This document shows, piece by piece, positions 1 to 15,234 of a DNA stretch of 64,000 nt. Under the pieces are notes generated by a model that worked only from the letters and a program-made list of their open reading frames with translations, was not told the origin of the DNA and searched no databases. Both the position numbers and the translations under genes were made by a program. This DNA is from Pagrus major (Eukaryota > Chordata > Actinopteri > Spariformes > Sparidae): the NCBI RefSeq assembly GCF_040436345.1, contig NC_133237.1:25177749-25241748 (forward strand). The letters are read 5' to 3'. Numbering within the stretch: the stretch's first letter is position 1; each line of letters opens with the position of its first letter.

Positions 1-3000
1 TAAAATCTTAAATCATCAAACAAAATGTTAAAAACTAGCCAGGTCTGCTGAACCTTAATGATGAATCAGAGGATAATCAGATAATCAGATTATTCTCACG
101 TATTTCCTGCCTTTATCTTCCACTCTTATTTACTTGGCTTCTCAGTCTGCTGCTGTGGTTACTTTATTCAGCTCAAGAGCTCAATTTTCAGGAGGTTGCT
201 GCAGAGTAAACTCATTTGTTTTGAAGAGAAATCTAATTTTACACTTTAAAAACACTCAACAACATCTCCGAGCTTCATAAACACTTCACTTTATAAACAC
301 GCTCCGTCTCGACACTGTTCCCACTCATCACAATGAAAACAGATGAGCAGAATTGAAATGAGCGCGTGTCAAAAGTCTTGTCGTTGTAATTTGGCTTCAC
401 GCAGCTGAAGTGTACAGCCTTTGTTTTTCCATAACAGCCTCAACTTTACTGAAATTCTTATATTATGTCCTCACTTTTGCTCTCTTTTGTTCACTTTGAG
501 CTTTTTGTCTTCTTTCTTTATTAAGTGCCACATTAAAAACAAGGTAACACTTCACTTTAAACCCTCCTCAACATTTAATAACTCTTTAACGAGGTTGAAG
601 CAGCTATGAGTGTTTATTAATGTGTATAAACTATTACATTTTCAGTCAGATACACTTATTCTTACTTAATTCCTCTTCTTTAAACACCTACGATGCATAT
701 TTCAAAAAAGGACTTCAATATTTTCTACACAATTTGCAGGCAAGTAACCTCTTTCACATTACCACAACATATAGGAATACCAGTACATTAATAGACAATA
801 ATAGTAATAATAACAATGTTTTAACAGGTTAATTGCAATACAGTCCTAGTATTATGACAAAGGCAGTAACAGACACAACAAAATCTCCTTTTTCAAAGCA
901 TCTCAACAGTCTGAATTTGTTTTTGTGTGTGTTTTCTTATCTTTTTTCCCCACGGGAGAGGTTGTAATTGACAAAAACAGTAATATAGTGCATCATAAAC
1001 TATTCATTAAATGTTTGTAGTGCTTATTGATCTAAACAGGGGGCTTAAAGTAAAGTGTTTCCACTCAGGTCTCTTATTACTGCCTGTGCTGATGTAAAAG
1101 GGACAACAGACTTCATATAGTCACATTAATCAACACCAGAATGCTGTTGCTGATAAGCTGAAGGTGAGGAAATGTTTGTACCTCACACAGGTTTTTAACT
1201 GCAGCTCGCTGCAGGAGCGGAAATGCCAACATCTCGGCTGTCAGGCGCTGCTGCACCGCTGAGCCGAGCATCCATCACAAAGGTCAGAGTATCTGACAGC
1301 GGCAGCACTTGAAAGGTTCGGAGTATTTCAGGGAGGAGCAGCGTCATCCTGACATCTCGGCTCCGATCAACACAGGCGTTCAGGTTCACAGAGTTTACAC
1401 CGAGGGGGCGCGGGTTTGTTTTCTCAGTACAAATCTGAAGTACAGTTACTTGCTCTTTGCCGAAGTTTCATCTTCGTCATCTAAAAAACAGCAGACGAGA
1501 CGAGCTGGTCGACAAAGCAGCTCAGTCTTCAGGATGAAATGTTGGCAGTTAATGTCTCTGCAAACATCAGACACGTACCATGTCGACACGTCTACGAAAC
1601 GTGTCATATCAGATTACGTGTTTATTACCTGACTTTCAAGCCAGCGACCGCGGCCTGTTTCAGTCTGAGTTTCAACATTTGTAAATGTGACACTGGCGAC
1701 AAAAAACAGATATTTTTGACAGGAAGTCTGACCATCACCAGCCCATGCTTGTAGCAACGAAAACAGGTATTTTAAACCAAAACATGACGTTTTCCTCACC
1801 ACCATCAAGTGGCGCTGTGTCTAAACCTAACTAGAGCGTTAGAACAGCCTTGTGATAGGCATGAGATGATATCAAAGTTCATGTCATGATTATCATGTCC
1901 AACATAATTGTGATTCACAACAATATCCCACTAATCATCTTAACATTTTTAAAACTTTAAAATAAAAACTAAAACATACTTGAGTCACTTTAATTTTACA
2001 TTTTGTTAGGGAACAGGATTTTCATTGCATCACAGATAGGATACACATCTCTTCGTCATAAATGAGTAATCATAAATCATTAAGTCCTCCTGCACAAATA
2101 AATGATAAATAAATGTATGTTCATGTAATATTTACACACATCCAATTTAACTTGTTAGCAGGACAGCTTTGAGGATATTTATGATTATCCCAATAATGAA
2201 AATTCACCTCAATCATCATACTGCGAGTGTTGTTTTATCATAATCCGCGATAGAAAAATTGAAAGTTTTACCTAAAAAGGTCAACAGAAAGTTTAAGCTG
2301 CGCCAGCATATATTCTGGTGATTGGGTCGAACAACGTGGAGCGTCGAGCAGCCAGAGACGCAGATAATTCACTCAGGAGTTGGTAGAGACCAAAAACGGA
2401 GCTAAAAGAGGGTGAATGTTGGACACAAGGACGACTCTAAACGAATGCAAATGTTGCTCCAAGTTAATGTTTACAGCTCGTTTCCACTGTCCCAAAGTGG
2501 CCCAATAAAAAAATGTGTTTGCTCAGTTAAACCCAAAGCGATAAAGATCAACTCTTCTCTGACTTGCAGCAGATGTACAGTAAGAGAAAAATAAAACCAA
2601 CACTGTAAAAGTAGGTTTTTAAAACGTGAGAGGAACATGTGGACGTTATTCTCCTGCTGTTTATGATCGTTTTATTTTCCCTGTGACGCAGACGGAGCAG
2701 CGTGGACGCCGGTCTGCGACACGAGAGGTCAAAGATTGAAGCCACTTTAAACTCATTGTTCAGATTTATTCTCGTTTCAGAAAAATCCAATCACACTCGG
2801 ACTGATAACCACTCAGAGCAGCAGTGAGAACGCGGGTCGGGTCAGGGTCGTGTTTAAAGGACGTTAGCGGAGCTGTTTGAACAACGTATTTGTTTTGGTT
2901 TCTTTTGTGTTCTTCTCACCTTGAAAGCTGAGAGTCGACGTTTAGCAGGCCGGAGCACACGTGAGCGGAGCTGAATGGAAAATAACGAATGAAGAATCAA

Positions 3001-6000
3001 GGTTATAACCACGTGTGGATAAAAAGTATACATGTATCGCACAAAATAAAATAAAGACGTTGACCTTTAAGTTAAACGGCAGTGCATGAACAGTGTATTT
3101 TTATATTACACTGTTTCTATATAGTAATGTTGGACCAAGGCGGTCGAGAATACTGTGAATAAAGTCAACAGGTTAATAAACGGCTTTAATGAAAGGCATA
3201 TTAATCTAGTAGTAACCATGGCAACAACACAGATGCTTCATTTAACTCTCACTTTAAAATCTTCAGTCGTCTTTTTTTCTTTGTTCAGTGTCCTGATATA
3301 GAGAACTCCACTCTTTGTTGTTCACGGTCATATCCAAAAATATTAAAGCTTCAGGCAACATGAAGCTAATAACACGTGAAATGAAACGCATGTTTCATTT
3401 TACTTCACGTGACAATTATCTTGATGCTGCGTGTATTATTCTATTCCTGCAACACAACACAGAGACGTCTTTGACGTAACACTGTCGTTTCTTCACTTTA
3501 TGTTAATAATGTTCAGTTCATTTTTATGTTTTCAACTCAAATTCTGGTCCAATCTTACAAATTGCTCCCTCAAATTCTTCCCTTTCCCGTAACATTTCCA
3601 GGCGCTCTATTAAAACTGATGTAGAGAAAAAAAACAGTAACTATGTTTGAGTTTCCATAAAGGCATTTATAAAAAGGTGATTTCATTTTCACTCCTCATT
3701 AACTGCACAGCTGTGGCTGTACAACACATTCAGCCTTACATCAATATAAACATCATGAGGTTCAATAGTCAGGAATATTTGTTGACCATCTCCTTCGGTA
3801 AAACTTTTTGTCTGATGTTGCTTTCAGAAAATCAGCGGTGAGAAAAACGCTGCTGTGTCCTGAGTGGTATCGATCTTTTTTTTATTCAAGTCTCCAGAAG
3901 AGAAGCTTCTTATTATAAATCTTATTATATTTGTGCTTTTCATTTTAATGTTTCTGTCATTAGCGAGTACAACAATGTGCCGTTCTCATCTCCATCTGTA
4001 GCATAAAAAAACACAAGACTTTTGACACTTTCTGTGATCAGTGTGTCAGATTGTTCTGGCTGAGAGTCTGTTCAAGGCTGCGCCGCCGACGCGTTTCACA
4101 CCATGTGTCGCCTTTCACACATCAAAATGAACATAAGCTCAGCGGTATCACACTTTGTTTTGTTTGTGGGTTTATTTCAAAAAAGGTTAACACTGTTTGA
4201 ATTATATGCCCATGGAGAGGAGGACAAGGTGCAGAAAGTTTGTGTGTTATCGCTTTAATTATTCCCTCGACACTGAACGGGAAGTATTGTTGGTACTTTA
4301 AAAAGGCTGCAAAGATTTTGTCTGTTGTGGTTCAGGGATGTTTAATACTTTGTGATGCTCTGAGTCGTGTTTTAAATAATTCTTTTAAAAAGCCTGCAAG
4401 ACCTGAATAACTGGAAGGAAAGTACTTTTCTAAAAAAGGAACTTTTACAGGTGTAGCTGATTAGCAAACATTTTAATAATTGGTCCATTTACATTCATTT
4501 TTCTAGAAAAAAAGCCAAATATTCCCTTGTAACAGCTTTTTGATTGTGTTTTTCCTGTTTTTCTCGGTTTTATATCATCGAAAACTGGGGTTTAGGACTA
4601 AACAGGGCATTTGAAGACGTCAATCTGGGGTATTTTTCAATGTTTTCGGTGAATTTATTTAAAAAAATTGGCAGATTGATTGATGACAACTGTAAGTTTC
4701 GGCCCTGAAAACAAAAAAGTATAATAGGTCTGACATGAATGCTTCAAAGCTTCACGTGTTGTCGTGGTAGTTGACATCCAAATCTGGATTCGAACATTTC
4801 GTTTTTATGATGAAGGCGACATTGCCCAAACTGCACGGCGAAGGAGGCAAAAGACTAGAACTGCTCCTCTATAGTATTTAAATAGTCTCATGACCCATGT
4901 ACATAAATAGCAGAAACGCGGAAACAGTCGTCTTCATCAATTAATCTTATTGATTATTTGGTCTGTAAAAAGTCAGAAAACGTATCCACGGCTTGCAGAA
5001 ACGTCCAATTTTATTCTCACAACTGGGCTGAAAACCTTCGACGATGATATGAAAAGAAAAACAGTCAATCCTTTTAATTAATCACACAAAGACTGAAACA
5101 ATTAATTTATTACAATTGAATAAAGAGTTTTCAGTCCATTGGTTCATTGTTTAAGCTCGACAGCACACCGCCTACAGTTGTTGCCATCACAACATGCAGA
5201 TTTCTGTGTGTCTGCATGTGTGACCACTTGTTTTATATCTGCGTGGGAAGTGCTTGTCTTAACACGTATATATATATATATAAAAAAAGTAATAAAAGAA
5301 AAATATGGTACACAAACACACACAGGTCCAGTTTGTGTGTGGGCTCGCTGCCGAGGATCACAAGAGCCCCTGAATCTGTTCCAGTCATTATTCAGAACGA
5401 ACCCTGAGTCCTTGAATAAGTCAGAGACTTGTGGCGCAGCATGTTGATGGATGAATATTTTAAAAGGAGGATGCTCTTAACTTTTCTTTTTTTTTTTTTT
5501 TTTTTTTAGACCTCCTCTCCTCCGAACCCAGCAGGAGGTCTGTCTGCTGGAAGCCGCTATGCTGCTGCAGCTGCTGTGGACGACTTCGCTCTACAGATTA
5601 AAGAAGCTGTTTTAGGCTAAATTTATTTAATGCTTGGATGATTTTAAATTGGACTTTTTATTATAAGAGGATGATCTAGTTTTCCTTTCTGAGCGTAAGA
5701 TGAATGTGATTAGTTTGTGGTGTAATCAGCAATACATCACGACTAATGCATTACAGAAAGAAAGGTTAGGCTCAGTCACTTTACAATGTATTAGTGTCTT
5801 TCCTGATATTGAACTGTGCTGCAAGGATATGTGGATTATAAGAATCTAAGAGTGTAGACACCACACAGGACAGATATTGCTCCTGACATGGACCGAGCAC
5901 CAGGATCAATACAACCAAAAGGTGAAATGTTCTGAATTGTCCGACCAAAATGGCTGAGCACATTTCTTTGTACAGCTCAAAGGCGATTCAACATGATTTA

Positions 6001-8738
6001 TGTCAGACAGAAAGGCACATGAATGATTTTTATAAGAGCAAAACAAGACAAAAAAGATAAAAAAATAAGGACAAATAGGATAAGACAAGTCATTCTCTGT
6101 CTGAACATGTAAGACTTCTCCTTTTCAGTCGGCTAAAGTGCTGTTATAACGTCAGTTTCACAAAACCAAAATTTGTTTGATCATGTTGATAATGTTTTCA
6201 CTTGTAGGTTGAAAGAGAAATGATATTGATTTAACGTGAAGGTTTCAAAGTCATCTTGCATGTTATGAGGAGTTCAGACCGCACACGAGGTGAATTCTTC
6301 ACGTGTCTAAAAAAAAACAGGATCTAACCTTTTTATTATCTAATTAGTTACCTTTAGACAGTCTAGTTCATTCATACCAATGGGAACCTCCATGTTCCCT
6401 GATGTGTTTGCAAAACTTCTCCATACAGGTATTTTTTTCCCCGATCCATAACATTCCCAGAATACATTGAGAAATTTTAACTTTTAAGACGGAGTTCGGA
6501 CAAACTGTATCTATTTGTACATTTGTTTTCCTAAGTGAGACGTTTAACGACATATTTAGCTGACACTGATAGCGTGCTAGCTGTGAAACATATACAGTGC
6601 ATGCATATCGTTAGTGCTGATTTAAAAATCGTTAAACCGTTTTGATATGAGGCTTAATACCAGACCTGTAATACCGAATCTCCCCAGCAGCTGACACACG
6701 TGAGTTAACTCTACCCAAGAGGAACATAATGAAAACCCATGAATGACAGCATCACTACAGTCCATCATGTCAACTGTGACACACTTTTCGTATTTTAAAG
6801 TTTAACATCAAAATACTAAATAAAACATGACTTCAGCTCAAAATCAAAACTGCTGAGGCTCGTACAACCTACACAACCTTATTTATATGTATTCTAACAA
6901 AATATTTAACAAAACTGGCTGCACACCTGGCAGCCCAACCTCCTGACTTATTTGTTTCCATGTATAATTGGAAAATTATCTTCTCTCCTACACTTGTGGA
7001 GGCGTTTCTAGCCATCCGTGGAAGAAATGCATTTTTCACATTAAACACACTGACATGAGACAGTCAGTCAGTAACGATGCAGCCTGAGCGAGAGCAGAAA
7101 ACTCTTTTTGCTTCACATCATTTAACTTTTCAACTCCGGCACCATTTCTCCAGCCGTGACGCTGCTTCATCTTTCTCACCAGGTGTCAAAAAGCACCCGA
7201 GCACTCGCCTCTTAAATGTCCCTCCATGACTGAATAACACTGCAAGGAGCATTTACATAAAACAGCTGTAACAGCCTGATGAAGCCCGTGATGTCAGATA
7301 TTTTCAAGAACAGCTCGACCTGTTTAAATGTAGTCACATACAGTAGTGTCGTTACTCCTGAACGCTGATTTTTTTTCCTTCAACGAGGCACCAGACTGTG
7401 AGATTTAACAGCCTTTTCTGCCTCGTTCACCTCTTAAAAGGCAATTCTGCCTGAAATTATGCAGTGGGTTGTGCTGATTAACTTCCCACCTGTGGTGACT
7501 GTGTGTGTGTGTCTGATTCACTCTGAATAGATGGATGATGGCATAATTTTGTTATTGTGCAAATTCATTATAATAATCTCAGCTGCAAGGATCACACTCT
7601 GAATAACATTTAAATATTTCATACTTTTTACTATTCTTGGTGTAAAATGCAAAAAAATGAAGATGCAGCATTTTACAACATTTTGTGGCTTCACATGGAG
7701 GAGACGTGATATGTTCTGTTCTGTTCTGTTCAGTTCAGACGAGCGCAAACACATCACGTCAGCTGGTAATCTGTCATAAACACAGTGGGGAACATTTTTT
7801 TCCAGGAAAAAAAAAAAAAAAAAAACTGTTTTCTCCCACAAGCTCATGATACAATCCTCAAACAAGATACAGTGGTTCACGGTCCTTGAGTCTAAATGAA
7901 TGATTAATTAAACAAAGCATGCTCGCAGCGTTACTGTAAACAGAAAACATGAATAATTGAGGGTGGAGCTCGGTGTAATAACACTGACTCCATCCTTATC
8001 GTCTGTGGTGGAGGCTGAAGACACATCATCTGTCTCGTATCATGAAAAGTGGTTTGAAAAATCAAACTATGATTTTTCAGTTACATCTGTACATTTTGGT
8101 CGAGGTTGAACACAAACCTCCCTGCAGCTACGGGAACATTTTCACTAATGTTATTAATATTATAACAGTAATATTCTTTGGGTTTTCTTCAAATAAATGC
8201 TGTTGAGATGTCTAACTCTGAAAATCAAAACACAATGCATTTACTGATTGCTGCCAATAGAGTGAAAACAGGTAGAATCATCCCTTTAAAGTTTATACGA
8301 CTGTGATTTTAGTTCATATCATCGCCCACCCCCTTGCTTACAGGAAATCATAACGTGAAGCGGTACCATAATATATGTACACAGATAAAGTCAATGTGCC
8401 AGTTTCTTTAATTCAGTTTGACAGTGAGATGAGTTGAACTCACATGAAAGTATCCATTAGTCTGTCTCTCATAATTAATGCAGCATATATTCATTTAGAT
8501 ATGTGCTTTATTGAGAGAGACAGGCTAATAACATTTTTATAATGCCAAACCTCCTTAAAATACATTAAAACAGTTATCAAAAGGAAACTACATCGGACAA
8601 GGGCTCTTAAGTCGACGTTAATCAACTCAGTTTTTGACTGCTTACTTGATTAGAAACGATCGAGACTTGATATGAAACCACTTAAGTTTCAAAACCCATC
8701 ATCTCTCGGTTCAGTCAAGGGTTTATTAAGAGGTCTTT
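1..8738. other. Intergenic, no gene recognised
   Basis: All open frames here are under 125 codons, with no recognisable domain and no pattern of flanking splice sites. The sequence is AT-rich. It contains a T run at 5482-5507 followed by a 9-bp perfect inverted repeat (5508-5516 with 5533-5541), an A run at 7807-7825, and around 4930-5070 a decayed stretch with the ATTAATC/TTATTGATT wording of a common dispersed teleost repeat. A distant non-coding exon of cyth4 or regulatory DNA could lie here but cannot be recognised by eye. Confidence 0.6.
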
Positions 8739-8744
8739 CAAGTA

Positions 8745-8905
8745 GAAAGAGATGCAGAATGGTCACAAAGGATAAAGAACACACACAAAGAGAAGAAAAT
8801 GACCACAAAGAGACTCAAAACGACTAAAAAAGAAACACAAAGACACCCACAAAGAGATGAAAATGGTTCAGTGAAACCACAGAAACCACAAAGAGACAGT
8901 GGCTG
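8745..8905. repeat. 21-bp minisatellite family, locus 1 (degenerate)
   Basis: Imperfect tandem copies of a roughly 21-bp unit of the type ACCACAAAGAGACACAAAACG. The units ACAAAGAGA and GACCACAAAGAGACT recur with AAAACGACT spacers. It is the shortest and most decayed of three loci in the window carrying the same unit; the others are near 22.2-22.9 and 33.3-33.8 kb. The 63-codon frame that crosses it is a by-product of the repeat. Confidence 0.75.
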
Positions 8906-11016
8906 CATTGTTTGAGGTCTTGTTCCCATGTTGAAGGGCTGGACACCCTTGAATCACAATCAGTTTTATCAGCTAATATTGGCCTGTCGCAGATATAATA
9001 TCAAATATGTGCCGACATGAACTATAGACCCTCATCGTCCACACAGATGACGACTACAAATACAGGTTGGAGAGACATTTGCTGGAAGAACTCGGAGGTT
9101 CTTCATAACCCCCGAAAATAAAATCAAACTGGACTTTATAACCACTGCTGGAGACGACTTAACGGCAGAACACACTCGTATCTTTTTGGTGTCATCTTGC
9201 AACCTTTCTCGACTGCAATGCCGAAGCCACTAAAAGCATATTAGGATTCAATATTGAGTTCACTTCTCTCTCTCTGTCTCTCTACTTAGGAAATGTGCCT
9301 AAGAAACTGATATCAGAGACAAATATTTACTCAAGTCTCATGGTAGCAAGTAAGAAGGCAATAACAAGCCGTCCACCCCTGAAGCAACGGACAGATATTG
9401 TAAAGATAGAGTATGGAGTAAATAAATGAATCAAGGAGTATGGTTTAAACCTGCTCAACTTGGAAAATAGTCATGAGATGACTTTTGTTGTGAATTGGTG
9501 CTCGACAAATATTTTCGACAACAAAGATTGATTCAGATATTTGTTTATGCTAACGCCATTTGTTCAAGTTTGGAGCGAGCGAGTGAGATAGCTGAAAGAG
9601 ACACGCCTCTAATTACTGATTATACATTTATTCTGTGTCATAGCAGCAGCAGAAGATGCAAAGCAACACAGCTGGGAAATGAATCATTTAAAGGTAATGA
9701 TGTATATTGTGCTCATCTATGCAGATGATATGCTATTAACAGCATTTAATTTATGTAGTTAGAGAGTCGGTACTGAAACGTGAGACAAGCTGAGATCATA
9801 TCTTTTTAACATTTTTTGTTACATTTGATGAATTTACATGAGGGGACAGATGGTTAAGAATCTGCCACAGACTGTGTTTGACAACAACGTTTATATATCC
9901 AAGTTTCCATGAACACAACTCGCAAAATGTTTTGGGATTTTTTTAAAGAGAATCTGAGGCTGATGTCCCACCACCTCAAATCATCATGTAAGATTTGTCC
10001 AGCTGACTAATTCTCCATTACTCCAAACAAAAAAAGGACGGCATATCACTATATTAACTGCTTACAGTAGCTGCTGTTAGCTAATTAGCTCTATTAGCCA
10101 TGCATGTAGCTGTCCGGACTAGGGGCTCATAAACACCAGGTCAGTGTAACCCGCCCACAACACTGATTGGTTACATGTCACAAATAAATCACCTTTAAAA
10201 AAAACACTGAATAATATAAAATCTGACATAAATGTAGTGGAGAGGAAATATTAAGTAGCAGCAAAAAGGAAATACTCAAGTAAAATGCCTCAAAATTGTA
10301 CTTAAAAACAGTACTTGAATAGATTGTGGCTCATTTCATCACTGGTTGTTTTAAATCCCGAGTTTACTGCAAATGTATATGATTATTTGTCTTTATTTTT
10401 TTAATCTCAACACATTTTAACTAATTGTACAATCTTCCCCCCCCCCTTGGCCCCCTTTAATCAAACGTCTCCTCACCGCCCCTGGCGTAATTAAACACAT
10501 TTAAATGACATTATTGTGTTTCTGTTGTCGGTTCGGATGTTAAAACGATCCTCAGGTGAGAGAGGAGACAGTGAAGCAGCAGTCGGACTAATGTGGACTG
10601 ATGATCAATCTCTGCAAACGTCCAGCGGATTGAACAGCGCATAAATATCAGTGAACCTGGTGGAGGATAAATAAAAAAAACTACATCTGTTAACTTACCT
10701 CTCAGATGAGACTTTCCAAACCACAGCTCTCTCCTTCTCCCTCTGGTCTGGTCCGGCTGTGATTTATGATTCACTGGTGAAACAACGCGAGAAGAGCAGG
10801 TGCAGTCGTTTTATTCCCTGTCAGGACGGGTTTTATCTTCATCCTGAGCCGTGACACGGTCCTGCCCCGGTTCTCCTCTCCTCCGGTGTGTTTGTCGGAC
10901 TGACTGATGCACTGAGACCCGGCAGAGCTGCAGCAGGTCGGCTCCGTCTCTCGCCTGTAACTAGGTAACAGCTCAGCCTGCTGCACCGAGTCAAGTAGGA
11001 GGTGTTAAAATCCTAT

Positions 11017-11017
<1 letters not shown>
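8906..11017. other. Intergenic, repeat fragments only
   Basis: No coding exon is recognised. At 8945-9060 the sequence resembles a decayed copy of a dispersed repeat with TATTGGCC wording (compare 29.26 kb). At 10240-10345 there is a fragment of the percomorph 'AAGTAAAAGTACT' repeat: CTCAAGTAAAATGCC, then CTCAAAATTGTACTTAAAAAC and AGTACTTGAATAG. A C-rich tract lies near 10437-10446. 10.77-10.99 kb is relatively GC-rich, but no exon was found in it. Confidence 0.5.

Positions 11018-11077
<60 letters not shown>
11018..11077. repeat. (TG)n microsatellite
   Basis: An uninterrupted TG/GT dinucleotide run of about 30 units. An A run of 18 lies shortly downstream at 11163-11180. Confidence 0.97.
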
Positions 11078-11079
<2 letters not shown>

Positions 11080-11806
11080 TCCTGCAACAAGCTGGAGAGG
11101 CTCCACTCAGAACATTTATGATCCAATAGAGTTACACTCTTTTTTTTTAATCATTGCTATTTAAAAAAAAAAAAAAAAAAGCTCATATCAACTTTTTATT
11201 TTTTATTTTATTTTTAATAATACATACATACAGAGGTTGGTGACAGGTGCAGAATAATACCACTTTTCCACTGGTCAGAAATCTACCACCTAAAAAATCA
11301 GGCTTTTGTGTGCAAATCTCTGCATTTACACCGGGGTCAGTCGATTCTGCAGTAGACCCGGGTTTTTAATCACCTCGGCTCGGCTTTAAGACCCAGGTGA
11401 ACACCTTAAATTGGGCCACGGGAAGTGGTGACTCGTTATCAACGTCCAGAGGCGGCGCGTCAATAAGGAAGGGTCTAAGGACAGAGGATATCGTTCACTG
11501 TACAGTTTGTAAAGTCCACTGAGGCGATGTGATTGTGATTTTTTAAGGACGTTTTATTACCGGACGCAGTGTTGGAGGTGGAGCCCCTTGCGACCGAGCC
11601 GGCTAACTTACAGTTTAGCAGCCGGCTAACTTGAAGGGGGATAAACTAATTTAAATTCGTGAAGCTCTTCTAGACTTTCCAAATGTAAAAAAGTGGATGA
11701 AACCAACTGTAGCAGTTATTGTTTTTAAACACATAAGTCCATATATAGTCCACACAAAGACAGTAAAGGACAGGCAGGAAGATCAACGGATGAAGTTTTA
11801 TTCCAC

Positions 11807-11880
11807 ATCAGGGGAAACTCAACGGGATCGGGGGAAACCTCAACGGGATCGGGGGGAAACTCAGCAGGATCAGGGGAGCT
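11807..11880. repeat. Short tandem repeat, GGGGAAACTCAACGGGATC unit
   Basis: Three to four imperfect copies of a 19-22 bp unit, GGGGAAACTCAACGGGATCG and variants, in tandem. They sit inside a GC-richer 11.25-12.4 kb block that may be a single inserted element. Confidence 0.7.
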
Positions 11881-12399
11881 GCCAATGCTAACAGAACATT
11901 TATCGCTGCTGCTTCATATTAAAAAGCATCCAACCTATGAAACACGGTGGCTTTTATTTTTAAACGAGTCACAGGAATGCAGTGGTCAGAACCGTGTTCA
12001 TCAGAATCAGTCATGTTTGCTTTTGACTGAATCTGATGGCAACACGAAGCCGTCCACAGAGACCAAAGCTAGTTTTTCACAGAGACCTAAAGTGACCCAG
12101 TTTTCTGCCCCATTCTGTCTCAAACGCAGCGGGATTGTTTTTTCTACATCAACTCAACTCTTCATTCAAACCAACAAAGAGAATGGAAAATCTGCGGAGG
12201 GTCGACAAACGGAGCCATGAGAGTCATAATGGCGCCACACGGATGAAAAGAGATCCTCACGCTTCCTCTCTGCATTTTCATCTTCAGAATAATTTACACA
12301 CTTTGAGTTTTGGGATGAGGTGCCCGAGTTAAACAACCTCATCTGACTCTGACATATCTTTTTACCTCATGGTGGGTTCAGTGGAAATCCACTTTCCAC

Positions 12400-14191
<1,792 letters not shown>

Positions 14192-15015
14192 TCTGCAAGA
14201 TGACGAATTATTCCACATTTCACATGAAATTCGCATTTCATAAGAGCTTCCTCTGTAGTGAACGCAGTTTTAAAAAAGTGTATCCTGCAGACGTCTCACG
14301 AAAACACAGAGGCTTTCCTTCTTTTTCTTCCTTCTTTGTATAATGCATCAGTATAGAAATAGTATATTCTATGTCTTAAAGTCTTCAGGGCTGTTGGTAA
14401 AGACCAGCAGGAAGCGGTGTCACCGCCTCACCATAAACTAATAGTTGCAACAGTGGAGAGGGGAAGAGCAGAACTAGAAAACCTCAAAACCACAATTACA
14501 ACAAGGCTCAGGAAGAGAAAACGTGTTAACTTGTCCAGGATGAAGCGAGAGGTCAAAGAGGAGAGGGTCAAGCAGAGCGGAGTAATGGGAATGGACACCG
14601 GTGTGCCTGGATAAGATATGAACAAGTGAGAGGAAGACAGCCCAGTCGCCAGGATATAATGTTGCCATTTAGTCTTTCTGCACACCTAGATCATGTTCAC
14701 ATTATGTGCTTATTAGCCACCTTTCACATCAGGAGGTGGGCGGATGTGGCGGCGTTATTACAGCCAACAAGGCTGTCACACCACTGGATATTTCTAAGGA
14801 CACCTGGAGACGTTTCCAGCTGTTTATCTGACGAGAAAACGAGGTATTTCAAGCCCAACCAAGTGGTTTTTGTGTCTAAACCTAAAGACAAGAGAGAAAT
14901 GGGAAACATAAAACTGCAACATAAAGAAACGTAAAGCTTGAACTTATTTGTGGTTTATTCTCGCGATTGGGTTCATTAGACGGGCCTCTGGTGGGTACAA
15001 CCAGACTGTATCCAG

Positions 15016-15231
15016 TTCTTAGTCCAGGCCGTCTACGATTTCCACCCCAGCCCGTTTAACCGACAGCATCGGAGCACAGCTGAGTCACCACGATGCCCTG
15101 TTTGCCAACGGACAGGACATTCTGAGCTGCTGCCCGAAGCCTCAAGACCATCACAGAGACCGTTCCTTTGGGTTATCATTGACTTCCGGAGGGCAAAACC
15201 AGTGAAACCAGCCATCTGCTTTATTAAAATA
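15016..15231 (+). pseudogene. Decayed non-LTR retrotransposon (LINE) ORF fragment
   Basis: A 72-codon open stretch without a good start reads FLVQAVYDFHPSP, then ESPRCPVCQRTGHSELLPEA, then IDFRRAKPVKP, before a TGA at 15232. This resembles the C-terminal end of LINE reverse-transcriptase polyproteins common in fish and marine invertebrates, which have an 'IQAVYDVLPSP' segment, a C-x2-C...H cysteine motif and a later 'F-V-R-A-G' segment. The expected third motif cysteine and the region between are degraded. No upstream polymerase domain is visible, so this is a 5'-truncated dead copy. The call rests on remembered family wording and should be tested by a translated repeat search. Confidence 0.45.
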
Positions 15232-15234
15232 TGA

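Noticed and set aside
4775..4800. GGATTCGAAC resembling a tRNA B box on -
   Set aside because: The flanking bases cannot form a T-arm stem and no A box or acceptor stem could be built around it.
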